Shown here in pieces: positions 6,677 through 13,039 of a stretch of DNA of 17,238 nucleotides. The stretch lies in the NCBI GenBank assembly GCA_934256695.1, contig CAKQPE010000035.1, forward strand, positions 1-17,238, given 5' to 3'. Both the position numbers and the translations under genes were made by a program. The notes under the pieces are model-generated. The model did no database searches and was not told the origin of the DNA. It worked only from the letters and a program-made list of their open reading frames with translations. Positions within the stretch are counted from its first letter, which is position 1, and each line of letters begins with the position of its first letter. Source of the DNA: an uncultured Eubacteriales bacterium (GTDB lineage: Bacteria; Bacillota; Clostridia; Lachnospirales; Anaerotignaceae).

Positions 6677-9571
6677 ATGAAAAATTTTGAAAGCAACAAA
6701 ACGTATTTTGGTTTTCTTCTTAATGAAAAATCGTATGTTGAAGATATAAAGTCAATGTGCCATGTATTTGTGCATCAAAAAAGCGGAGCAAAACTTTTTT
6801 ATGCACAGAATGATGATAAAAACAAAGTGTTTTTTATTTCTTACAAAACACCGCCGGAAAATGATTGCGGTACGGCACATATAATGGAACACTCTGTTTT
6901 GTGTGGTTCCGAAAAATATCCGGTAAAAGACCCTTTCAACGAGCTTGAAAAAGGCTCTTTAAACACTTATCTTAATGCTTTGACATATTCAGATAAAACA
7001 GTTTATCCTGTTGCAAGCTGTAACGACAAGGATTTTGAAAATTTGGTACGGGTTTATGCCGATGCTGTATTTGCACCTAATGTATTAAAGGAAAGAAAAA
7101 TTTTTGAGCAGGAAGGCTGGCACTATGAGCTTGAAAACAAAGATGACGAGCTTAAATTAAATGGTGTTGTTTACAACGAAATGAAAGGTGCTTTATCCCA
7201 GCCGGAAAGAGTGCTTGAAAATACTGTATCAAAGAGTCTTTTCGGAGATACGGTTTATGGTTATGAATCGGGTGGAGATCCGGAAAGTATACCTGATTTG
7301 ACATATGAAGGTTTTAAGGATTTTTACAACAAGTTTTATTATCCGTCAAACAGTTTTATTTATTTGTACGGAGATATGGATTTAGAAAAATATTTATCTT
7401 TATTATCTGATGAGTATCTTAATAAATTTGAAAACAACAAAGGTACAGCTGTAATAGATGAAGTAAAGGAAACGAAATACAAATATCTTGAAGGAGAGTA
7501 TTCGGTTCTTAAAAGGGAGGAAAATGACAGTTATTTTTCTCTTAATTACTGCACAGGAAAATCGACAGATATACTTTTACAGTTTGGTATGGAGGTACTG
7601 ACATATATACTTTTTGAAACAAACAGTTCGCCGGTAAAAAAAGCTGCTGTTGAAAGTGGATTATGTACTGACTTGGAAGGCTGGTTTGACAATTCAACAT
7701 ATCAGATGACGTTAAGTATAGCGGGAAAGAAATGCCGTTATGAGGACAAAGAGAAATTTAAAAAACTTATAACAGATGTTCTTAAAGAAACAGCCGAAAA
7801 AGGAATTGAAAAAGATTTATGTCGTTCTGCTATAAATTATCTTGAATTCGTGCTGAGAGAAGCTGATTTCGGCTATAAACCAAAGGGTCTTGCTTACGGA
7901 ATGAGAATGATGTATGGTTGGCTTAACGGTAAAAATCCTGTAGAAAGCATTAAAATGTGGGAATACTTTGAAGTATTAAGAGAAGGCATTGAAAACGGAT
8001 ACTTTGAAAATCTTATTAAAGAATATATTTTAAACAACAGACACAGTTCATTTACTGTTATAAGAGCAAAAGAAGGGCTTCAGGCTGAAAGCGACAAAAA
8101 ATTGGGAGAAAAGCTGAGAGCAAAGAAGAATAGTTTAAGCGAAAAAGAAATTGAAAAAATAGTTGCAGACACAAAGGCATTGAGAGAGTATCAGGACTCT
8201 GATGAAAAAGAAGAAGATTTAAATAAAATACCTTTTGTATCAATAAATGAAATAGAAAAGAAAGCCGAATTGCTCAAAACAAATATTACAGAATACGGAA
8301 TAGAAACAATAGGCAGTACAAACGATATTGAATATATCAAACTGCTGTTTAATATGGATAAAATTCCGCAAAGCAATATACCTTATGCTTCACTTTTGGC
8401 AAAGATTATAGGCAGACTCGACACAAATAAATATTCATATGACAGACTGCCAGCAGAAATAGATATGTATACGGGAGGAATTTATTCTTCTATAGATATA
8501 TATGAGGAAAATGGCAGTGTAAAACCGTTTCTTTCCGTAAACGGAAAAGCTCTTGAAAGAAATGCCGATAAGCTTTTTGAACTTTTAAGAAGTGTTACAT
8601 CGGAGCTTGATTTTACAAAAATAGAAAGTCTGCAAAAAATTATTCGTGAACTTAAAATGAGAATTGAACACACCATAAGCGAAAACGGACATTTATATTC
8701 GGCAGTAAGGGCTTTGTCATATGTACGGTCGGCATCGGCATACAAGGAAATATGCAGTGGTATGGCATTTAAAGATTTTATGAATAATGTAGATAAGGAT
8801 ATTGAAAAAACAGCAGAAATTTTGAAAGAAACAGCAGATATGTTGTTTACAAATGATAATGTTACTCTTATAAGGCTTTCTGAAAATGGTGCTGACAAAA
8901 ATTCCGAAAAAAGATTTAATGAATTTAAAAATATTCTTCCGGAAGGAAAGGGTAAAATATATGGTTTTGATTTTAAGCCGAGCATTATTAAAGAAGGAAT
9001 TACAAACAGCTCTAAGATAGTATATAATTCTATGGGTGCGGATTTTAATAAGTTCGGATTCAGTTACAGCGGAGCTATGAATGTTGTAAAGAACATAATA
9101 AATACGGAATATTTGTGGAATCAGGTAAGGGTAAAGGGCGGTGCTTACGGCTCAGGCTGTACAATGATGAGAAATGGCAGTGTGTATACGTATTCATATC
9201 GTGACCCTAATTGTGTTACGACATATAAAATATACGGCGAAATAGGAAACTTCCTTCGTGGATTTGCAAAAAAAGATATAGATATTTCAAAATTTATACT
9301 TGGTGCCGTAAACGAAATTGACCGACCGAAAAGCAATTCCGACATAATAGAAATTGCGTCAGCAAGATATATGCAGTCCATAACAGATGAAATGGTTCAA
9401 AAATCAAGGTATGAACTTCTCGGTTCGGGGAAAAAAGATATACTTAATTGTGCCGATATGTTTGATAAAATGATTAAAAATGCCGCTTCGGTAACATTGG
9501 GAAATGAAAATATTATAAATTCAGATATAGAGTATTTTGACACTATAAGACATTTTACAAAAGGTGAATGA
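6677..9571 (+). CDS. M16C-family zinc metallopeptidase (PreP/insulinase-like), cytoplasmic
   Basis: A 964-residue clamshell-type zinc peptidase related to presequence protease PreP, with M16C length. Such enzymes degrade short unstructured peptides. The inverted zinc motif HIMEH is at 68-72 (His68, catalytic Glu71, His72). The third ligand is Glu168 in VYNEMKG, 96 residues after the second histidine, the PreP spacing. The flanking sequence (SVLCGSEKYPVKDPF, KGSLNTYLNALTY, FEQEGWHYEL) is strongly PreP-like. The C-terminal half carries the substrate-binding Arg/Tyr pair in RVKGGAY (Arg818, Tyr824). There is no signal peptide or membrane segment, so it is cytoplasmic. The start is fixed by AAAGGGG at 6664-6670. 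The stop overlaps or nearly abuts the next metallopeptidase gene. Physiological substrates in clostridia are not known to me. Confidence 0.94.
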   Translation: MKNFESNKTYFGFLLNEKSYVEDIKSMCHVFVHQKSGAKLFYAQNDDKNKVFFISYKTPPENDCGTAHIMEHSVLCGSEKYPVKDPFNELEKGSLNTYLNALTYSDKTVYPVASCNDKDFENLVRVYADAVFAPNVLKERKIFEQEGWHYELENKDDELKLNGVVYNEMKGALSQPERVLENTVSKSLFGDTVYGYESGGDPESIPDLTYEGFKDFYNKFYYPSNSFIYLYGDMDLEKYLSLLSDEYLNKFENNKGTAVIDEVKETKYKYLEGEYSVLKREENDSYFSLNYCTGKSTDILLQFGMEVLTYILFETNSSPVKKAAVESGLCTDLEGWFDNSTYQMTLSIAGKKCRYEDKEKFKKLITDVLKETAEKGIEKDLCRSAINYLEFVLREADFGYKPKGLAYGMRMMYGWLNGKNPVESIKMWEYFEVLREGIENGYFENLIKEYILNNRHSSFTVIRAKEGLQAESDKKLGEKLRAKKNSLSEKEIEKIVADTKALREYQDSDEKEEDLNKIPFVSINEIEKKAELLKTNITEYGIETIGSTNDIEYIKLLFNMDKIPQSNIPYASLLAKIIGRLDTNKYSYDRLPAEIDMYTGGIYSSIDIYEENGSVKPFLSVNGKALERNADKLFELLRSVTSELDFTKIESLQKIIRELKMRIEHTISENGHLYSAVRALSYVRSASAYKEICSGMAFKDFMNNVDKDIEKTAEILKETADMLFTNDNVTLIRLSENGADKNSEKRFNEFKNILPEGKGKIYGFDFKPSIIKEGITNSSKIVYNSMGADFNKFGFSYSGAMNVVKNIINTEYLWNQVRVKGGAYGSGCTMMRNGSVYTYSYRDPNCVTTYKIYGEIGNFLRGFAKKDIDISKFILGAVNEIDRPKSNSDIIEIASARYMQSITDEMVQKSRYELLGSGKKDILNCADMFDKMIKNAASVTLGNENIINSDIEYFDTIRHFTKGE

Positions 9572-9573
9572 AC

Positions 9574-10287
9574 ATGAGCGTTTATTCTTTCGGTTACAAA
9601 GGAACAGAATTTGAATATACGGTAACAAGGAAAAAAGTAAAAAATATAAACATTCATATTAATGAAAATTGCCAAATAGCTGTTTCAGCACCATATAAGA
9701 CAGATATTGAGTATATAAGAGCCTTTGTGGAAAGTAAAGGTGAATGGATATATAAAAATATGGTGGCAATAGAAAAATATAATATATCAAAGCCGGACAG
9801 CGAAATATATACAGGCAAAAAAGTGTATTTTTTAGGAAAAGAATATATAGTTAAAATTATTGCATCAGAGAAAAATCATATATATATTGAAAATGATAGT
9901 ATAGTTATATATTCAAGCCATGACGGTGAAAGATTGAAAAAACAGTACATGGATTTTTTGAAAATACAGGCACAGGAGGTATTTTTGCTTATAGTTCAAA
10001 AGGCGTATTTCGACATGAAAGAAGAAAGACTTCCTAAGTTTACTGTATTGATAAGAAACATGAAAACAAGATGGGGTACATGCAATATAAGGACAAACGT
10101 GGTTACACTGAATTTACAGCTTATAAAAACAGATATTGCGTGCATATATCAGGTTGTATGCCATGAACTGACGCATTTTAAAATTCATAATCACGGAAAA
10201 GATTTTTATAACATCCTTGAAAAATATGTTCCGAACTGGAAAGAATTGAAAAAAGATATGAATACACGTTACAAAGACGGTATATAA
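9574..10287 (+). CDS. YgjP-type (DUF45/WLM-like) zinc metallopeptidase
   Basis: A 237-residue predicted gluzincin of the YgjP/DUF45 family. The C-terminal half holds the family signature: RWGTC at 166-170, the zinc helix CHELTHF with His197, Glu198 and His201, the third ligand in NHGKDFY (His207), then PNW at 220-222. The N-terminal half (about 1-120) is the usual beta-rich region of this family. There is no signal peptide. Two starts are possible: ATG at 9568, which overlaps the previous stop, and ATG at 9574. AAGGTG at 9561-9566 sits 7 nt before 9574 but only 1 nt before 9568, so 9574 is preferred. It follows the M16 peptidase directly and is probably co-translated. A strong terminator ends the operon. 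Confidence 0.92.
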   Translation: MSVYSFGYKGTEFEYTVTRKKVKNINIHINENCQIAVSAPYKTDIEYIRAFVESKGEWIYKNMVAIEKYNISKPDSEIYTGKKVYFLGKEYIVKIIASEKNHIYIENDSIVIYSSHDGERLKKQYMDFLKIQAQEVFLLIVQKAYFDMKEERLPKFTVLIRNMKTRWGTCNIRTNVVTLNLQLIKTDIACIYQVVCHELTHFKIHNHGKDFYNILEKYVPNWKELKKDMNTRYKDGI

Positions 10288-10304
10288 ATCTGAAAAAGTT
10301 AAGT

Positions 10305-10380
10305 CACAAAACCGCAGTTTTAAGTAAAATATGTTAAATACAGGCATATTTTGTTAAAACCGCGGTTTTGTGCTTTTTTT
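10305..10380 (+). terminator. Strong intrinsic terminator of the M16/YgjP operon
   Basis: The 19-bp stem (10305-10323 with 10354-10372) has one mismatch, CACAAAACCGCAG against its complement. An inner AAAATATG/CATATTTT stem lengthens it. It is followed by CTTTTTTT (10373-10380). Confidence 0.93.
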
Positions 10381-10692
10381 AGTACATCATTAAAATATTG
10401 GATAAATAAATTAAAAAACAATAAAAAATAAACGGATTTTAATATTTTTTTGGTATATCATACAGCAATGACGTACATAAAAATTATATAGTATGCTAAT
10501 TATATGCACAAATCGGTCTTACCGGTGCTATATGATTTTAGATGCAAAATAAGACAACAGGTGGTATAGCGGTCAGACAGGTGAAGGCTGAAAAATAAAA
10601 TTAAGTTGAGTTTAAAAATAAATTAATTTATTGTATACAGTATAAAAACCATTGAATTTGGGATATTTTTTGAAAAATTAAAAAAATTTTTA
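10381..10692. other. AT-rich intergenic stretch with one compact hairpin; no gene seen
   Basis: No supported open reading frame occurs here. The only notable structure is a hairpin at 10502-10533. The outer stem ATATGCAC pairs with GTGC-T-ATAT (one bulge), followed by a small internal loop and an inner CGGT-ctt-ACCG. It is followed by a less AT-rich stretch (10554-10592, CAACAGGTGGTATAGCGG...) that I could not match to any riboswitch class. The rest is A/T-rich. Confidence 0.5.
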
Positions 10693-10721
10693 TTGACTTA
10701 TATAATCTTGTCTGCTATTAT
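10693..10721 (+). promoter_or_regulatory. Promoter of the three-gene unknown operon
   Basis: TTGACT (10693-10698) and TATTAT (10716-10721) are separated by 17 nt, each one base from consensus. Transcription should start near 10728, about 93 nt before the first start codon. Confidence 0.82.
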
Positions 10722-10747
10722 TTACAATGTAATTAGAGGTAAATATT

Positions 10748-10763
10748 GTTCGTATATACGAAC
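10748..10763. promoter_or_regulatory. Perfect 16-bp palindrome, probable operator
   Basis: GTTCGTATATACGAAC reads identically on both strands and lies about 20-35 nt downstream of the predicted transcription start, a classic roadblock-repressor position. It is more G/C-rich than the surrounding DNA and no second copy was noticed in this window. It is not the Gram-positive LexA box, because the half-sites are in the opposite order. The cognate regulator is unknown and is not encoded in the window next to the operon. Confidence 0.72.
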
Positions 10764-10820
10764 TTAATTTTGAAAATTGTGGCTATAATATTGCTGTGTA
10801 CAGCAGAAAGGGTGTTTAAT

Positions 10821-11201
10821 ATGAAATTAATGCACACAAAATTACCTGAATTCCTTAAAAAAATGAGAGTTGCAGCCGAAGAAAGTCCTAATCCTAAAAA
10901 AATCGAAATAAGAGGACTTGAAAATCTTACATCTGCTAAAATGCAGTCTTTAAGAACAGGACGTATAGAACATGCCGTAAGAGAAATGACTATGAGAGAC
11001 GGTGTTGACAGAATAGAATTTCAGGTTATTCCTCGTGTACCTGAAACAATGCATACTGTTATAGTAAAAGGCGTTGACAAAGACGGAAATATCAAGAGTG
11101 CTATTCTTGAAGTTGTTAATATTCTTCATCCTACAGAGGAAGCTTATCTTATAGGCTGTAAGGATATTGAAGACAGAAGACCTGGCATTGGCAGACATTG
11201 A
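10821..11201 (+). CDS. Conserved-looking hypothetical protein, 126 aa (unknown operon, gene 1)
   Basis: I do not recognise the family. It is a soluble protein with no signal peptide or membrane helix. It has a basic helical start (KLPEFLKKMRVAAEE), a middle section rich in charged residues (RTGRIEHAVREMTMRDGVDRIEF), then alternating beta-type segments (VIPRVPETMHTVIVKGVDKDG) and an Arg/Gly/His tail ending RRPGIGRH. Residues that could be functional include His51, His78, His103, Cys113 and the terminal histidine. The start is the ATG at 10821 with GAAAGGGTG at 10805-10813. An in-frame ATG at 10746 would add 25 hydrophobic residues, but its codons overlap the palindromic operator and it lacks a ribosome site. 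The next gene follows after 19 nt with TAAGGAGG, so the two are co-transcribed. Confidence 0.88.
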   Translation: MKLMHTKLPEFLKKMRVAAEESPNPKKIEIRGLENLTSAKMQSLRTGRIEHAVREMTMRDGVDRIEFQVIPRVPETMHTVIVKGVDKDGNIKSAILEVVNILHPTEEAYLIGCKDIEDRRPGIGRH

Positions 11202-11220
11202 TATAAGGAGGTAATTTAAA

Positions 11221-12243
11221 ATGGCTAAATTAACATATAAAATGATTCCTGAAGGAATGCTTGAGGGTAAATATATACCTCTCAATATCGCTTTTATTAA
11301 CTACAGAGAAGTAAAGGCAGCAGGTATTACACCTTTACAGGCTTTTCAGGCTGTTGCAAATACAGTTGAAGGCCCTGTAGGTATGAATATTTTTGACCCT
11401 GATGTTGTTACAACAACAAGCGACGGTGTTATGGTAGAAGGTACTGTCAGATTTATGGCAGCTGCCGACAACGGTGTTATCAATAAAGATTTCGGTTATC
11501 TTGAAATGGCTGAAATGCCTTATTCAGATGAACTTATAAAAGAAGAACCTCATCTTATCCAGTGGGTAAAGAATTATCCCGGAAAGAAACTTTTCAGAGG
11601 CCCTGACCCTGCAACAAAGATTATCCCTGTTCACAATGTTTGTATTTCCGGACGTGCAAGCAACAACAACTCTGCAACAGAAATGATGAATATTGTTACT
11701 ATGGAAGAAATTCTTCTCCCAATACTTGGTCAGCAGCAGATTATGTGCAACGGCAAAATCATTCTTGGTATGACAGGCGGTATTATTTCTGTAGGTATCG
11801 GTATGATTATGCCTGAAAAATTCGGCCGTGTATTCCCTACAAGACAGTTCCCGGCAGGCGAAACAGCTCATGGCAGCGGTGAATATGCTCAGACACTTAA
11901 AGCACATATCCCATGTATAGTAGCAGATAAGTCAGTTCTTGCAGCAAACATAATAAAATGTTTCCAGGCTGGATGTATTCCGGGCAAAACAGTAGGTGCT
12001 TCTCCGGCTGTACTTTCCGTAGCTAAGAGAATGGGTGTTGAAATTGCTATGGATAACATTACAGACAGAGCTTATGAAGAACTTTCAAGTGTAGGCTTTA
12101 CAAAAGAATGGATGAAAGAAAAGGTTGATATACTTACTCCTGAAGAAATCATTGCACAGGCAGATGATATTATACCTGGCGTTGTAGACGGAACAAAATA
12201 CAATGTACCTGACCTTATTAAAGAAACAACTATTGAGGTTTAA
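11221..12243 (+). CDS. Conserved-looking hypothetical protein, 340 aa (unknown operon, gene 2)
   Basis: I cannot assign a family. The protein is cytoplasmic, with no signal peptide. Features seen: MNIFDPDVVTTTSDGVMVEG (about 55-74); VHNVCISGRASNNNSATEM (about 137-155), which is rich in Asn, Ser and Arg; a Gly-rich hydrophobic segment ILGMTGGIISVGIGMIMP (181-198); a charged loop around RQFPAGETAHGSGEYA (208-223, His217, Glu214); and AGCIPGKTVGASPAVL (250-265). These invariant-looking Gly/His/Cys motifs resemble an enzyme active site more than a structural protein. Cysteines are 141, 176, 232, 247 and 252. More C-ending codons (ATC, CTC, CCC) and a strong TAAGGAGG site suggest high expression. 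It lies between two small partners with gaps of 19 and 5 nt, which suggests a complex or consecutive pathway steps. Confidence 0.9.
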   Translation: MAKLTYKMIPEGMLEGKYIPLNIAFINYREVKAAGITPLQAFQAVANTVEGPVGMNIFDPDVVTTTSDGVMVEGTVRFMAAADNGVINKDFGYLEMAEMPYSDELIKEEPHLIQWVKNYPGKKLFRGPDPATKIIPVHNVCISGRASNNNSATEMMNIVTMEEILLPILGQQQIMCNGKIILGMTGGIISVGIGMIMPEKFGRVFPTRQFPAGETAHGSGEYAQTLKAHIPCIVADKSVLAANIIKCFQAGCIPGKTVGASPAVLSVAKRMGVEIAMDNITDRAYEELSSVGFTKEWMKEKVDILTPEEIIAQADDIIPGVVDGTKYNVPDLIKETTIEV

Positions 12244-12248
12244 TATAA

Positions 12249-12608
12249 ATGGAACAAAACAGTGTAATAGTTCATGTTGACAAAACAGTTGTTAAGGTAA
12301 CGGGGCTTAATATAGCCGGTCTTAATATAAATCAGCTGGAAAAGGTACTTTTGGATAAACTTAAAAGCGTGGTTCGTATTATAGGCGTTACAGGTCAGTC
12401 AATAGAGATGGATGTTTACGGTATAGCCGAGGAAGATATTCAAAAGGACGAAAACGGTATTATTAAAGCCATAGCTATGGCAGAAGGAATTACCCTTTCC
12501 GATATTGCACAGATTTCTTCAATAGAAAAAATCAAAAGTGTGGATTTTGACAAGCTTCCCGAATATCGTGAAGGACAATGTATGAAAGAACGATGGCTTG
12601 ATGTTTAA
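12249..12608 (+). CDS. Hypothetical protein, 119 aa (unknown operon, gene 3)
   Basis: I do not recognise this family. It is a small soluble alpha/beta protein. A short strand VIVHVDKTVVKVTGL opens it, followed by a helix with LNINQLEKVLLDKLKS, a strand VVRIIGVTGQSIEMDVYG, a helical acidic region (EEDIQKDENGIIKAIAMAEG), and a tail with the single cysteine Cys111 and terminal KERWLDV. No catalytic motif is evident, so an accessory, chaperone or small-subunit role is possible. It begins 5 nt after the stop of gene 2. Its ribosome site (GAGGT at 12235-12239) lies inside the end of gene 2, which implies translational coupling. A terminator follows at 12733. Confidence 0.85.
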   Translation: MEQNSVIVHVDKTVVKVTGLNIAGLNINQLEKVLLDKLKSVVRIIGVTGQSIEMDVYGIAEEDIQKDENGIIKAIAMAEGITLSDIAQISSIEKIKSVDFDKLPEYREGQCMKERWLDV

Positions 12609-12676
12609 GCCGAATTTTAAACAGTAAATATAAAGTACGTAATAACCTCGCAGTTTTATATCTAACGGCTGAAAAA

Positions 12677-12700
12677 GTGTGTGTATGTGTGTTGTGTGTT
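12677..12700. repeat. Short GT-rich simple repeat
   Basis: A tract of GTGTGTGTATGTGTG followed by TTGTGTGTT lies between the operon stop and its terminator. It is non-coding in all plausible readings and could be slippage-prone. Confidence 0.6.
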
Positions 12701-12732
12701 ATAAAGCTAAATGAATAATCTGCGGGAGATTA

Positions 12733-12779
12733 AAAGCAGGGACCTTTAAGAAACGCAGAAAGCTTAAAGGTCCTTGTTT
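12733..12779 (+). terminator. Intrinsic terminator of the three-gene operon
   Basis: A stem of about 13 bp (AGGGACCTTTAAG against CTTAAAGGTCCTT, with flanking AAAGC/GTTT) has a 12-nt loop and is followed by GTTTG. The T-run is short, so read-through to the LarA-like gene cannot be excluded. Confidence 0.72.
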
Positions 12780-12797
12780 GTAAAATAATAAGAACCG

Positions 12798-13002
12798 TGG
12801 GCTCTGCCCATACCCGCAAGCCTTTAAAAAGGCTTGATCTAAACTTTAACAAGATACCATGACTATTGTCATGGTATCTGATAAAAGTTTTGTTCCAACT
12901 TTTAAGAAACCGCAAAGATAAATGCGGCAGGCGAAGCCTGATTTGCGAAGCAAATTTTCTGACCAAGAAAGTTGGTCAGGGTTTTGGGGTGAAACCCCAA
13001 GG
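12798..13002. repeat. Intergenic repeat element R1: chain of hairpins, several with GAA loops
   Basis: Successive perfect stems are: 12798-12810 (TGGGC-tct-GCCCA), 12818-12835 (AAGCCTTT/AAAGGCTT), 12853-12878 (GATACCATGAC-tatt-GTCATGGTATC) set between AAACTTT (12841-12847) and AAAGTTT (12884-12890), 12928-12940 (CAGGC-gaa-GCCTG), 12941-12955 (ATTTGC-gaa-GCAAAT), 12959-12979 (CTGACCAA/TTGGTCAG), and 12984-13000 (TTGGGGT-gaa-ACCCCAA). Its right end (GGTCAGGGTTT...GGGGTGAAACCCCAAGG) matches the right arm of element R2 at 14587-14640, so the two belong to one dispersed family. It lies between the three-gene operon and the LarA-like gene and is in an open frame only by chance. Confidence 0.78.
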
Positions 13003-13039
13003 TTTTTGTGTAATATGGTTAATGAAAAGGGTTGATGTT

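Noticed and set aside
10748..10763. LexA (SOS) box interpretation of the palindrome
   Set aside because: The Gram-positive LexA box is GAAC-N4-GTTC. Here the half-sites are in the reverse order.
10746..10820. 25-residue hydrophobic extension of unknown-operon gene 1
   Set aside because: It overlaps the palindromic operator and has no Shine-Dalgarno, whereas the ATG at 10821 has a good one.
10821..12608. Two-subunit fumarase/tartrate dehydratase or betaine/glycine-reductase identity for the unknown operon
   Set aside because: The subunit lengths superficially suggest such an operon, but I could not find the signature motifs of either family in the proteins.
12866..13039. 58-codon N-terminal extension of the LarA-like frame
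   Set aside because: It reads straight through hairpins of repeat R1, has no ribosome site at 12866, and DUF2088 relatives begin near the MSYIRENAVF start at 13040.
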